From: Myxococcales bacterium
GTDB lineage: Bacteria > Myxococcota_A > Polyangia > Polyangiales > Polyangiaceae
Assembly: GCA_021847645.1 (NCBI GenBank)
Contig: JAJZQG010000039.1
Coordinates: 1-46,670, forward strand
Length of the DNA: 46,670 bases
Reading direction: 5' to 3'
The stretch's first letter is position 1. The number at the start of each line of letters is the position of its first letter. Under the pieces are notes generated by a model. It worked only from the letters and a program-made list of their open reading frames with translations. It was not told where the DNA came from and did no database searches. Both the position numbers and the translations under genes were made by a program. Positions 1-6,951 of the stretch are shown here, one piece after another.

Positions 1-333
1 CCACCACGGCGTGATCATCGCGCCGACCGCGGCGAGCACGAGCACGCCCAGCATCCAGCCCCGCACCATGCGCTGCACCCGCGTCAGGCCCGGCTGCAGG
101 TGGAACGCGACGCTGAACAGGCCCCATAGAAACGGCAGGATCGCCGCCCCGGCGACACCGCCAAGCAGCGCCAGCCAGGAGCTGGCGACAAAGAACGACA
201 GGATGAGCGCCCAGACGGCCGAGACCGTCACCGCGGCCGACCAGTACACCAGCGATTGGCCGATGAAGATCCGCGGGTGCGGGCTCTTGAGGTGCGCGCG
301 CGTGGACGCCAGCGTGATGTCCGTTCGCTTCAT
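1..333 (-). CDS. membrane protein at the 3' end of the BMC operon (partial)
   Basis: This reading frame opens with ATG at 333 and runs 111 codons without a stop to the window edge, so its C-terminus is missing. The visible part has a short basic, polar N-terminus (MKRTDITLASTRAHLKSPHP) followed by three strongly hydrophobic stretches, roughly residues 25-45, 50-67 and 88-108, consistent with transmembrane helices. It lies 54 bases downstream of the last BMC-P gene on the same strand, so it is probably transcribed with the microcompartment operon. I do not recognise the family. A permease for the BMC substrate or a small accessory membrane protein are both possible; neither is shown by the sequence. 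Confidence 0.6.
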   Translation of the reverse strand, partial: MKRTDITLASTRAHLKSPHPRIFIGQSLVYWSAAVTVSAVWALILSFFVASSWLALLGGVAGAAILPFLWGLFSVAFHLQPGLTRVQRMVRGWMLGVLVLAAVGAMITPWW

Positions 334-387
334 CGTGCACCCGGCCTGTTGGCTCTCCCCCCGATTCGACCGTTGCCGGCGCGAGCG

Positions 388-669
388 TCACGCCCCGCCG
401 GTCGCCACCTGATCGACAATGCCCACGACGACAGAGCGAACCGGACCAGTGGGCCCAGTGTCCATGAGCTGGCGCGCCGAGTTGCCCTCGTCCTCCACCA
501 GAACCAGCTCCCCCACCCCCGCGCCGACCAGGTCGACGGCAATGACGTACTTGTCACCGTCGAAGGAGCCGTCGGGCAGGCAGGCGCGCACGATGAGCTG
601 CTTCTTGCCGTCGTAGAACGGGTGCTCGACGGTGCTGACCACCGTTCCGCAGATGCGACCGAGGATCAT
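388..669 (-). CDS. BMC-P pentameric shell vertex protein (EutN/CcmL family), copy 1
   Basis: A 93-residue protein of the EutN/CcmL (BMC-P) family, which forms pentamers that cap the vertices of microcompartment shells. It opens with the typical beta-barrel start MILGRICGTVVST, has the family's GxG turn (VGAGVGELVLV) and ends with the usual 'VVGIVDQV' strand. The length matches the family. Its ATG overlaps the stop of the upstream BMC-P gene in an ATGA arrangement, which points to translational coupling. It is one of three different BMC-P paralogues in this operon, the same number as in the Haliangium ochraceum shell. The family is secure; the specific vertex role of each paralogue is not known. 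Confidence 0.93.
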   Translation of the reverse strand: MILGRICGTVVSTVEHPFYDGKKQLIVRACLPDGSFDGDKYVIAVDLVGAGVGELVLVEDEGNSARQLMDTGPTGPVRSVVVGIVDQVATGGA

Positions 670-953
670 GGGGCGCCCTTGCTTTCGTCGTAGTGGTGCT
701 GGCTGACGATGCCCACGATGGCATGATCCACCGGAACGAACCAGGGGTCGTGGAGCAGCGCGGCCTCGCGCGAGGCTTCGTAGGTCACCAGATCCCCCGA
801 GCTTGCTTGCGCGGACGCGTCGGTGGCGACGAACGGCTCGCCTTCCACGCGCAGGTCTGCAGTGAGGGGACGGACGATCAGCAGCTTCAAGCCCTGCATG
901 CCATCGGCCTTGACCGAGGCCACCATGGTACCGATCACGCGTCCCAGCTTCAT
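666..953 (-). CDS. BMC-P pentameric shell vertex protein (EutN/CcmL family), copy 2
   Basis: A 95-residue EutN/CcmL-family shell protein, starting MKLGRVIGTMVAS and ending in the conserved 'HAIVGIVSQ' strand. I place the start at the ATG at 953, because it overlaps the stop of the upstream BMC-T gene as ATGA; another in-frame ATG lies 9 bases further upstream. The stop in turn overlaps the ATG of BMC-P copy 1. The three genes at 388-1576 are therefore joined by 4-base overlaps, which suggests that these low-copy shell parts are made in fixed ratio. It is clearly diverged from the other two BMC-P proteins, with an acidic and Ala/Ser-rich mid-region (TDASAQASSGDLV). Confidence 0.92.
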   Translation of the reverse strand: MKLGRVIGTMVASVKADGMQGLKLLIVRPLTADLRVEGEPFVATDASAQASSGDLVTYEASREAALLHDPWFVPVDHAIVGIVSQHHYDESKGAP

Positions 954-1576
954 CCGCGCCACTCCCTGAAGAACCGAGTGCCGGTGCGAATCGCGCGCAC
1001 GAGCTCCTCGTCAGCGTTCGGTATGATCGTGGTCGAGCAGGCGTCGTCCACGCCGCGCGCGATCGCCGTGTTGGCGAGCGACAGGGCGGCCTCGACGTCG
1101 TGGGTCTCGCCCCAGAGCGTGGCGATGGCCTTGCCGCCCAGGCCCTCGGCAATGCGCAGTTCCACCAGGTCGACCTCGGCGCCCTTGAGGGCGGCGTCGA
1201 CGGCGCGGAGCAGCGTGGGCGGGGTGCCGGTCTGCACGATGCCGGCGGTGTCGCCGGGCGACGGCCAACGAATGATCTGGTTGGCGATGGCGGGCAGGAT
1301 GCGCTCTTCCGCGTGTGGAAGGAGCACGCGGTCGGCCACGGCGCCGTTGGCGATCTCCACGGCGCGCAGGTACGAGCGCTCCACGGGCTCGACCTCGCCG
1401 GCGAACAGGATGAGATAAGCGCCTGACTGCACCGTACCGGCAGCGATCACCTGCACGGGCGCTTCCTTGGACAGGGCGTCGAGCGCGCGCAGGCCAAGAG
1501 GGACATCCCTGATGTCGAGCAGGGCGAGCGCTGGGCCGGCGGGGGACGAGGTCATCGACGACACGTTGTGGCTCAC
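950..1576 (-). CDS. BMC-T trimeric shell protein (tandem BMC domains, single-layer type)
   Basis: A 208-residue protein made of two BMC folds. Domain 1 (about residues 17-100) contains 'ALLDIRDVPLGLRALDA' and domain 2 (about 110-200) 'GIVQTGTPPTLLRAVDAAL'. Such proteins trimerise into pseudohexameric shell tiles. It lacks the 'YLDSLQPQ' start of the other two BMC-T genes here and looks like the single-layer BMC-T1 type of Haliangium, an assignment made from memory. The start is GTG at 1576, overlapping the stop of the aldehyde dehydrogenase gene by 4 bases; an ATG seven codons in is an alternative. The sequence is well diverged from the BMC-H protein, so it is not a recent tandem duplication. 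Confidence 0.85.
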   Translation of the reverse strand: MSHNVSSMTSSPAGPALALLDIRDVPLGLRALDALSKEAPVQVIAAGTVQSGAYLILFAGEVEPVERSYLRAVEIANGAVADRVLLPHAEERILPAIANQIIRWPSPGDTAGIVQTGTPPTLLRAVDAALKGAEVDLVELRIAEGLGGKAIATLWGETHDVEAALSLANTAIARGVDDACSTTIIPNADEELVRAIRTGTRFFREWRG

Positions 1577-3018
1577 ACGATGCGGAAGTGGTCGCGCATG
1601 GTGCAGCGACGCTGGCGCGAGAAGGAGCGCGGGGTGGTGAGGCCTTCGCCGGTGGGCGAGGCGATGGTGAAGGACGTGTAGCCCTCACCGCGGTGGGCCA
1701 GGCCGTCGACGCCGCAGCCGTTCTTGACGAAGATGCTGCAGTTGCACTTGCGGGCCATCTTGGAGAGCGACGGCAGGTCGTGCGAGTGCATGCACGCGGT
1801 GTGGAAGTTGCCGCCCTCGGCCTCGACGGCGAGGTCGATGGCTTCATCGACGTTGCGCACGCGAGTGAGGGGCGCGACGGGCATCATTTGCTCGGTCCAG
1901 ACCAGCGGGTGGTCATTGGGGACTTCGACCAGGATGCAGCGGACCTCGGGGCCGGCGGAGATGCCGAGCTCGGCGAGGATGACCGAGGCGCTCTTGCCGA
2001 CGAGCTTTTTGTTGACGACGGCGTGGCCGCGGGGGCCGGCGTTCTTCTCGAAGATGACCTTTTCGAGGCGCGGGAGGTCGGAGGCCTTGAGCTCCACGGC
2101 GCCCGCGCGCTTCATTGAGGACTTGAGGGCCTCGGCCACCGCGTCGACGACGATGATCTCTTTTTCGTCGACGCAGATGATGTTGTTGTCGAAGGACAGG
2201 CCGAGGACGATGTCGGCGCCGGCCTTCTCGATGTCGGCGGACGGGTCGACGACGACCGGGGGATTGCCGGGGCCGGCGCAGATGGCGCGCTTGCCGGAGT
2301 TCATGGCGGCGTTGACCACGCCGGCGCCACCAGTGACGACCAGCAGGCGCACCTTGGGGTGCTTCATGAGCTGGCCGGCGGACTCGATGGTGGGCTCGGC
2401 GGTGCAGGCCACCAGGTTGGGCGGACCGCCAGCAGCCACAATCGCGCTGTGGATCAGCCGTACGGTGGCGGCCGAGATGCGCTTGGCCGACGGGTGCGAG
2501 TTGAACACCACGCTGTTGCCGGCCGACAGCATCGCGATCGAGTTGTTGATGATCGTCGAGGTCGGATTGGTGACCGGCGCGATGGCGCCGATGACGCCGA
2601 AGGGCGCAGGCTCGAGCAGCATCAGGCCGCGGTCGCCGGAGAAGGCGGCGGGCGTCAGCTCCTCGGGGCCGGGCGTCTTGTTGGTGACCAGAAGGTTCTT
2701 GGCGATCTTGTCCTCGACCCGTCCCAGGCCGGTCTCCTCGTGGGCGGCGCGGGCCAGGGGCTCGGCCTGGGGGCGCAGGGTCTGTCGGATCGACGCGATG
2801 ATTTCGTAGCGCTTGTCGAGCCCGAGCTTGTCGAAGGCCTCAAAGGCTTTGCGCGAGGCCTGCACGGCTTCGTCGATGGTGGCGAACACGCCGCCGCCGA
2901 GCTCGGTGTGGGAGGCGCCGCGTGGGGCCTGCGGCTGGGGCACATCGCCGGAGATCTCGCGGGCGATGGTCTCGGCGATGCGTCGGATCTGCTCCGGGCT
3001 GATACCGATCTGGCTCAT
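1573..3018 (-). CDS. CoA-acylating aldehyde dehydrogenase, BMC cargo (PduP/EutE-like)
   Basis: A 481-residue aldehyde dehydrogenase of the PduP/EutE group, which oxidises an aldehyde with NAD and CoA to acyl-CoA. The catalytic cysteine is Cys282 in 'LSFDNNIICVDEKE', the family's active-site signature. The cofactor-binding region includes 'APVTNPTSTIINNS' and 'VVTGGAGVV'. Residues about 6-24 (start ISPEQIRRIAETIARE) form an amphipathic helix, followed by a Pro/Gly-containing linker (about 25-45). This is the layout of the N-terminal encapsulation peptides known from PduP. The gene sits between shell genes, 12 bases after a BMC-P gene and with a good GAGGAGG ribosome site. It is the signature enzyme that defines this as an aldehyde-processing metabolosome. 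The exact aldehyde is inferred from the neighbouring aldolase. Confidence 0.93.
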   Translation of the reverse strand: MSQIGISPEQIRRIAETIAREISGDVPQPQAPRGASHTELGGGVFATIDEAVQASRKAFEAFDKLGLDKRYEIIASIRQTLRPQAEPLARAAHEETGLGRVEDKIAKNLLVTNKTPGPEELTPAAFSGDRGLMLLEPAPFGVIGAIAPVTNPTSTIINNSIAMLSAGNSVVFNSHPSAKRISAATVRLIHSAIVAAGGPPNLVACTAEPTIESAGQLMKHPKVRLLVVTGGAGVVNAAMNSGKRAICAGPGNPPVVVDPSADIEKAGADIVLGLSFDNNIICVDEKEIIVVDAVAEALKSSMKRAGAVELKASDLPRLEKVIFEKNAGPRGHAVVNKKLVGKSASVILAELGISAGPEVRCILVEVPNDHPLVWTEQMMPVAPLTRVRNVDEAIDLAVEAEGGNFHTACMHSHDLPSLSKMARKCNCSIFVKNGCGVDGLAHRGEGYTSFTIASPTGEGLTTPRSFSRQRRCTMRDHFRIV

Positions 3019-3030
3019 CGTTCAGCCTCC

Positions 3031-3348
3031 TCAGCCGTCGCCATAGCCGTGCTCGTAGCCGTGCTTGTCATACTGGGTGGTGCCGCCGACCTCCCAGGTG
3101 TCCACGATCGCCATGATGACCGCGTCGCACGGACGATCCTTGGTCATCTCGGTCTGGCGCGCGGAGGAGCCCGACGCGTAGAGTACGTACTCGCCCACGC
3201 CGCAGCCCACGGCGTCGTTGGCGACCACGTAGCCACCTTCTGCCAGGGTCTCCGGGTTGACCTGCCGCAGCAGCAGGAACTTGAACCCTTCGACCTTGGG
3301 GTCCTTGCGTGTGGCCACCACGGTTCCGACCACCTTCGCCAGGATCAT
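3031..3348 (-). CDS. BMC-P pentameric shell vertex protein (EutN/CcmL family), copy 3
   Basis: A 105-residue EutN/CcmL-family protein. It starts [13 protein letters not shown], carries the family turn '[18 protein letters not shown]' and the closing strand '[11 protein letters not shown]'. It is about ten residues longer than the other two copies because of a C-terminal tail rich in Gly, Tyr and His (ending [12 protein letters not shown]). That tail is unusual for the family and could face the shell surface or bind metal; this is speculation. It follows the BMC-H gene after 150 bases that contain a strong hairpin and directly precedes the aldehyde dehydrogenase gene. Confidence 0.93.
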   Translation of the reverse strand: MILAKVVGTVVATRKDPKVEGFKFLLLRQVNPETLAEGGYVVANDAVGCGVGEYVLYASGSSARQTEMTKDRPCDAVIMAIVDTWEVGGTTQYDKHGYEHGYGDG

Positions 3349-3414
3349 CGCTCACCTCACTTGGCTTCGAGCCATTCGCAACCGTCGAACCCAGGCGCGC
3401 GGGGCGCGCGAGAC

Positions 3415-3453
3415 GGCCGGAGCGACGGGGATCATACCCATGCCGCTCCGGCC
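3415..3453. promoter_or_regulatory. strong hairpin between BMC-H and BMC-P genes
   Basis: A perfect 10-bp inverted repeat, GGCCGGAGCG and CGCTCCGGCC, separated by 19 bases. The loop itself can pair GGG (3428-3430) with CCC (3437-3439). It lies inside the operon, downstream of the major shell gene BMC-H and upstream of BMC-P copy 3. There is no following T-run. A transcript-stabilising or partial-termination element that raises BMC-H over the low-copy vertex proteins is a plausible reading, not shown. Confidence 0.55.
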
Positions 3454-3500
3454 ACCGGTTGGCGCTCCGCGGCGTTGCGGCGCCGTGCCGCCCGAACGCG

Positions 3501-3815
3501 CTACTTGCCGCGACCCTCGATCTCCTTCTTGACCGCCTCGGTACGGCCGAGCGGGAGCACGAGGTCCACGTTGACGTGCGGACGCGCGATGATGTGGCTC
3601 GCCACGATCTCGCCGACGCGCGTGGCGCCGTTGATGCCCGCCTCGACCGCGGCCTTGACGGCAGCGACATCGCCGCGGATGACGGCGGTGACGTAGCCGC
3701 CACCGGTCTTCTCGTAGCCGACGAGCTCGACCTTCGCGGCCTTCACCATCGCGTCGGAAGCCTCGACCATCGCCGCGAACGAACGACACTCAATCATGCC
3801 CAATGCTTCGGCCAT
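3501..3815 (-). CDS. BMC-H hexameric major shell protein (PduA/CcmK family)
   Basis: A 104-residue single-BMC-domain protein, the major hexamer that tiles microcompartment facets. It shows the typical start 'ALGMIECRSFAAMVEASDAM', the 'VELVGYEKTGGGYVT' segment that forms the pore loop (Gly38-Gly40), and 'VIRGDVAAVKAAVEAG'. The length and the C-terminal 'ASHIIARPHVNVDLVLP' fit the PduA/CcmK group closely. It has a strong GGAGGATGAG ribosome site before ATG and is flanked by noncoding stretches on both sides, unlike most genes of the operon. This suggests separate control of this high-copy protein. It is the only BMC-H in the window. Confidence 0.96.
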   Translation of the reverse strand: MAEALGMIECRSFAAMVEASDAMVKAAKVELVGYEKTGGGYVTAVIRGDVAAVKAAVEAGINGATRVGEIVASHIIARPHVNVDLVLPLGRTEAVKKEIEGRGK

Positions 3816-3836
3816 CTCATCCTCCGTATTCCCTCA

Positions 3837-3966
3837 AGAACTAGGAACTAGGAACAGGAACTCGCATCCAGAATGCAGAATCGACACCCACGGAAGCGTT
3901 GTGATCCAGCCTGTTCCATTCCCAATTCTCATTCGCGTTGCTAGTTCCTAGTTGCTAGTTTTCTAG
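3837..3966. repeat. CTAG-type degenerate inverted-repeat element
   Basis: The left arm holds two ACTAGGA copies and a related AACAGGAAC; the right arm holds 'TTGCTAGTTCCTAGTTGC'. The arms can pair into a long imperfect hairpin. The right arm begins at the TAG stop codon of the BMC-T gene at 3963 and, read on the minus strand, runs as repeated AACTAG units. Copies of the same kind follow the stop codons at 20174 and 40043. The region between the arms holds no gene. Confidence 0.6.
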
Positions 3967-4589
3967 CCCTTCTTTGCTTCTCTACCCTTGAGCCCCAGGA
4001 CGGCCTTCTCGGCCACCGGCGCGGCCACGTCGATGTCCCTGTCCTTGCCGGCCAGGTACACGCGGCCAAACGAGCCGAAGCTCACGATCTCGAGCACCTT
4101 GATGTGCGCAGCCTTCTCGGCCTCGTTGGCGGCCAGGGCGGCGTTGGCGGCAGGGGCGCACTCCAGCACGAACAGCGACTCGCCCGCCACGATCATGTGG
4201 CCGTGGCGCACCCGGTTGATGAGCTGCGTCTGGCGATCATCAAGCCCGCGGATCACCTGCGAGGTGAGCAGCTCGGGCTTGATGCGATCGGACTCCTGCT
4301 TGCCAATTTCCCTCAAAATCGCCTCGCCGGCGCGGCGCACCTCGCCCTGCTCGTCGTGGTGGATCTCGAGCAGGCCGTAGAGGCGCTCGACGATCTGGAT
4401 GCCGGGCTTGACGTCGGTGGCCTTGACGGCGATGTCGGTCAGGCGGTTGACGGCGATGCCCGGGGAGACCTCGATGAAGAGAGAGGCCTGGTGGCGCACG
4501 GGCAGAAATCCCTTGGAGACCGTGCCGAGGAAGGCGGCGTGCTGCGGCTGCAGCGAGTCGAGAAACACGTAGCTTCGCAGATCGATCAC
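3963..4589 (-). CDS. BMC-T trimeric shell protein, double-layer type (copy B)
   Basis: A 208-residue tandem-BMC protein beginning '[21 protein letters not shown]', with a second domain carrying '[16 protein letters not shown]' and 'AANEAEKAA'. This group (Haliangium BMC-T2/T3, CsoS1D-like) is known to form two stacked trimers with large gated pores, thought to pass bulky metabolites. It begins with GTG at 4589 after a GGAGG ribosome site, 3 bases after the stop of the closely similar neighbouring BMC-T gene, so the pair likely arose by duplication and is co-translated. The C-terminus is Lys-rich (KGREAKKG), and the TAG stop merges into the CTAG repeat element. Confidence 0.92.
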   Translation of the reverse strand: MIDLRSYVFLDSLQPQHAAFLGTVSKGFLPVRHQASLFIEVSPGIAVNRLTDIAVKATDVKPGIQIVERLYGLLEIHHDEQGEVRRAGEAILREIGKQESDRIKPELLTSQVIRGLDDRQTQLINRVRHGHMIVAGESLFVLECAPAANAALAANEAEKAAHIKVLEIVSFGSFGRVYLAGKDRDIDVAAPVAEKAVLGLKGREAKKG

Positions 4590-4592
4590 GGC

Positions 4593-5228
4593 TCAGTCCC
4601 TCCTCGTGGCCTTGACCTCGCGGCCGCCCAGCGACTCGATGGCCTTGATGGCCGCTACCGACGCGACGTCGATGTCGCGCTGCTCGCCGCCGAGGTACAC
4701 GCGGCCGAAGGCGCCGGTCATGCGCACGTCGACCACGTTGATCTCAGCGGCCTTCTCGGCCTCATTGGCGGCGAAGGCGGCATAGGCAGCCGGCTCGACC
4801 TCGAGGATGTACAGCGACTCGCCCGCCACCAGCATCATTCCCTGGCGGTTCCGGTTGATGAGCTGCACCTGCAGGTCGTCGACGTTCAGGATGATCTGCG
4901 ACGACAGCACGCGCGGCTTGATGCGGTCGGCCTCGGTGAGCTGGGACGCCTCGAGGATCGCCGCGCCGGCCTGGCGCACGTCGGCTTGGGACTGGCTGTG
5001 GACCTCGAGCATGCCGTAGAGCCGTTCGACGATCTGCATGCCGGGGCGCACGTCGGTGGCCTTGACGGCGATGTCGGTGACGCGGTTGATCTCGATGCCG
5101 GGGGAGATCTCGACGAACAGGGAGGCCTCGCCCGCGACGGGGAGGAAGCCCTTGCACACCGTGCCGAGGTAGGCTGCAAACTGGGGCTGCAGCGAGTCGA
5201 GATAAACGAAGCTTCGCAGGTCTGCCAT
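4593..5228 (-). CDS. BMC-T trimeric shell protein, double-layer type (copy A)
   Basis: A 211-residue tandem-BMC protein, clearly paralogous to the next gene: it shares 'YLDSLQPQ', '[19 protein letters not shown]', '[12 protein letters not shown]', '[14 protein letters not shown]' and 'AANEAEKAA'. It belongs to the stacked-trimer, gated-pore BMC-T group. Two non-identical paralogues could form mixed double layers with an inner and an outer face, as discussed for Haliangium BMC-T2 and BMC-T3. It lies 21 bases downstream of the RpiB-DeoC gene. The family assignment is firm; the pairing is inference. Confidence 0.92.
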   Translation of the reverse strand: MADLRSFVYLDSLQPQFAAYLGTVCKGFLPVAGEASLFVEISPGIEINRVTDIAVKATDVRPGMQIVERLYGMLEVHSQSQADVRQAGAAILEASQLTEADRIKPRVLSSQIILNVDDLQVQLINRNRQGMMLVAGESLYILEVEPAAYAAFAANEAEKAAEINVVDVRMTGAFGRVYLGGEQRDIDVASVAAIKAIESLGGREVKATRRD

Positions 5229-5249
5229 GTTGCGCGGTTCCTCGCTGGC

Positions 5250-6656
5250 TCAGTAGGCGCCGCCCGAAGGCGACGAGGTAGCGGCCTTTCCCTTGGATTC
5301 CTGGGCGATGCGCACGCCCACGGAGGCGCCGATGCGCGTGGCGCCGGCTGCGACCATCGCGCGGGCGTCGGCAGCGGACTTGACGCCGCCCGAGGCCTTG
5401 ACTCCGAGCTGGTAGTCGACGGCCTTGGCCATCAGGGCGACATCGTGAGCGGTGGCGCCGCCCTTGCCGAAGCCGGTGGAGGTCTTGACGAAGTCGGCGC
5501 GCGCGCGCTTGGCGAGCACGCAGGCGGCGACCTTCTCTTCGTCCGTCAGGAAGCAGGTCTCGATGATGACCTTGAGCAACGCGCCTCCATCGCGGGCTGC
5601 TTCGGCCACGATGAGGATGTCGTCGTAGACGTAGCGGTGGTCGCCGGATTTGAGCGCGCCGATCGGGATGACCATGTCGATCTCACGGGCGCCGTCGCGG
5701 ATCGCGCGGCGTGCCTCCAGCGCCTTGATCTCGCGGGGCGTGGCGCCGAGGGGAAAGCCGATGACCGTGCAGGTCGCGACCGGGCTTCCCTTGAGCTTGG
5801 CGGCGCAACGCTTGACGTAGAGCGGATTGACGCACACCGAGGCGAAGCCGTACTGCAGGGCTTCATCGCACAGCTTGTCGATCTCGGCGTAGGTGGCTTC
5901 TGCCTTCAGCAGGGTGTGATCGATGAGCCCGGCGAGGTCCTGCGGCACGTTGCGGATGCCCGGCGTGGCCGATACCCGCGCTCCCTTGATGCCGGCGAGC
6001 ATGCCGCGCACCGCGTTGGCCTGGGTCGACGCACAGTGACCGTCCTGCGTGCATGGCGCGCAGGTGCCGCAGCCCGTCGCCGGACCTTGCGCCGCCCCCG
6101 TCAGCAGCGACGGGTTTGCCATGAGCACCTGGGTGATCTTGTCGACGAGCGACGGCACATCGCCGGAAGGCTGGGACATGGGCGAGCTGCTCCTGGGCGG
6201 GCTGGTGCGGCCCGCGTCGAGCGCGTCGATCATGGCGACGCGCTTCTTGTGACGGTCGACCGTGCACTCGGTCGACAGGAAGAGGTCCACGATCTTGAAC
6301 GCCAGGTCCTCGGACACGTAGCCGGACCCGAGGGTCAGCAGGTTGGCGTCGTTGTGCTCACGCGCGTTCTTGGCCGTGGCCTCGTTGAAGGCCAGGCCCG
6401 CGCGCACGCCGGGCACCTTGTTGGCAACCATGCACGAGCCGATGAAGGCACCGTCGACCACCACGCCGCGAAAGGCCTTGCCCGAAGCGATCGCTTCGGC
6501 CGCGGCGCGCGCGAAGACCGGGTAGTCGCAGGCTTCCGTGGAGTGGGTGCCCACGTCGAGAACCTCGACGCCCTTGCCCTGAAGGTGCCGCTTGATCGCC
6601 TCCTTGAGAGGGAACCCGCCATGATCGCTCCCGACCACGACACGACCCGACGTCAT
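5250..6656 (-). CDS. deoC: RpiB-like / deoxyribose-phosphate aldolase fusion, SPU-type BMC cargo
   Basis: A 468-residue two-domain enzyme. Residues about 1-150 are an RpiB/LacA-type sugar-phosphate isomerase domain (GSDHGG at 9-14, HNDAN at 101-105). Residues about 240-455 are a class I DeoC aldolase with Schiff-base Lys391 in 'VKTSTGF', proton-relay Lys420 in 'GVKASGG' and Asp327 in 'REIDMVIP'. DeoC cleaves deoxyribose 5-phosphate to acetaldehyde and glyceraldehyde 3-phosphate. The linker (151-240) holds an amphipathic helix ([19 protein letters not shown], about 167-185) that resembles an encapsulation peptide, then Cys196-x2-Cys199-x2-Cys202-x5-Cys208. I start at ATG 6656, which has GGAGG upstream; a GTG nine codons earlier is possible. 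In the RpiB half the usual catalytic Cys position is Asp68, so isomerase activity is uncertain. It is the first gene of the BMC operon. Separate RpiB-like and DeoC-like proteins typify SPU-type BMC loci; here they are one chain. Confidence 0.92.
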   Translation of the reverse strand: MTSGRVVVGSDHGGFPLKEAIKRHLQGKGVEVLDVGTHSTEACDYPVFARAAAEAIASGKAFRGVVVDGAFIGSCMVANKVPGVRAGLAFNEATAKNAREHNDANLLTLGSGYVSEDLAFKIVDLFLSTECTVDRHKKRVAMIDALDAGRTSPPRSSSPMSQPSGDVPSLVDKITQVLMANPSLLTGAAQGPATGCGTCAPCTQDGHCASTQANAVRGMLAGIKGARVSATPGIRNVPQDLAGLIDHTLLKAEATYAEIDKLCDEALQYGFASVCVNPLYVKRCAAKLKGSPVATCTVIGFPLGATPREIKALEARRAIRDGAREIDMVIPIGALKSGDHRYVYDDILIVAEAARDGGALLKVIIETCFLTDEEKVAACVLAKRARADFVKTSTGFGKGGATAHDVALMAKAVDYQLGVKASGGVKSAADARAMVAAGATRIGASVGVRIAQESKGKAATSSPSGGAY

Positions 6657-6951
6657 CCTCGCTCGACCTCCGTCATCGCGCACACCGGAGGGGCGACGCT
6701 AGGTTGGGACGGGGGCGCAGTCAAGAAGGGCAAAAGACAAAGGGCGGAAGGCAAAGGGCAAGAGCAGAAGACGGTCGCCCGGAGGCTCGAGACCGGCACA
6801 CGGGCGTGAGGCGGTCGGCAACGGCTCGCCGGCGGTCCGGTGGCCGCGATGGGCCGCGCCGGCCTAGCGGAGCGCATCGGCGCACGCAGTCACCTCTTCC
6901 CCAGTGGCAACGGGAAGCGATTCGAGCCGACCGTCGCGCGGACGCGAGCCT
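6657..6951. other. intergenic region upstream of the BMC operon
   Basis: About 295 bases with no supported gene. The BMC operon promoter should lie here on the minus strand, but no convincing -35/-10 pair is visible. Positions 6721-6772 form a purine-rich, low-complexity run made of variants of AAGGGCAAA and AAGGCAAAGGGC, one of several degenerate intergenic repeat types in this window. Confidence 0.5.

Noticed and set aside
4104..6809. Long open frame of 901 codons on the plus strand across the BMC-T and RpiB-DeoC genes
   Set aside because: It is antisense to well-recognised genes, has no domain or signal, and is a product of high GC and codon bias.
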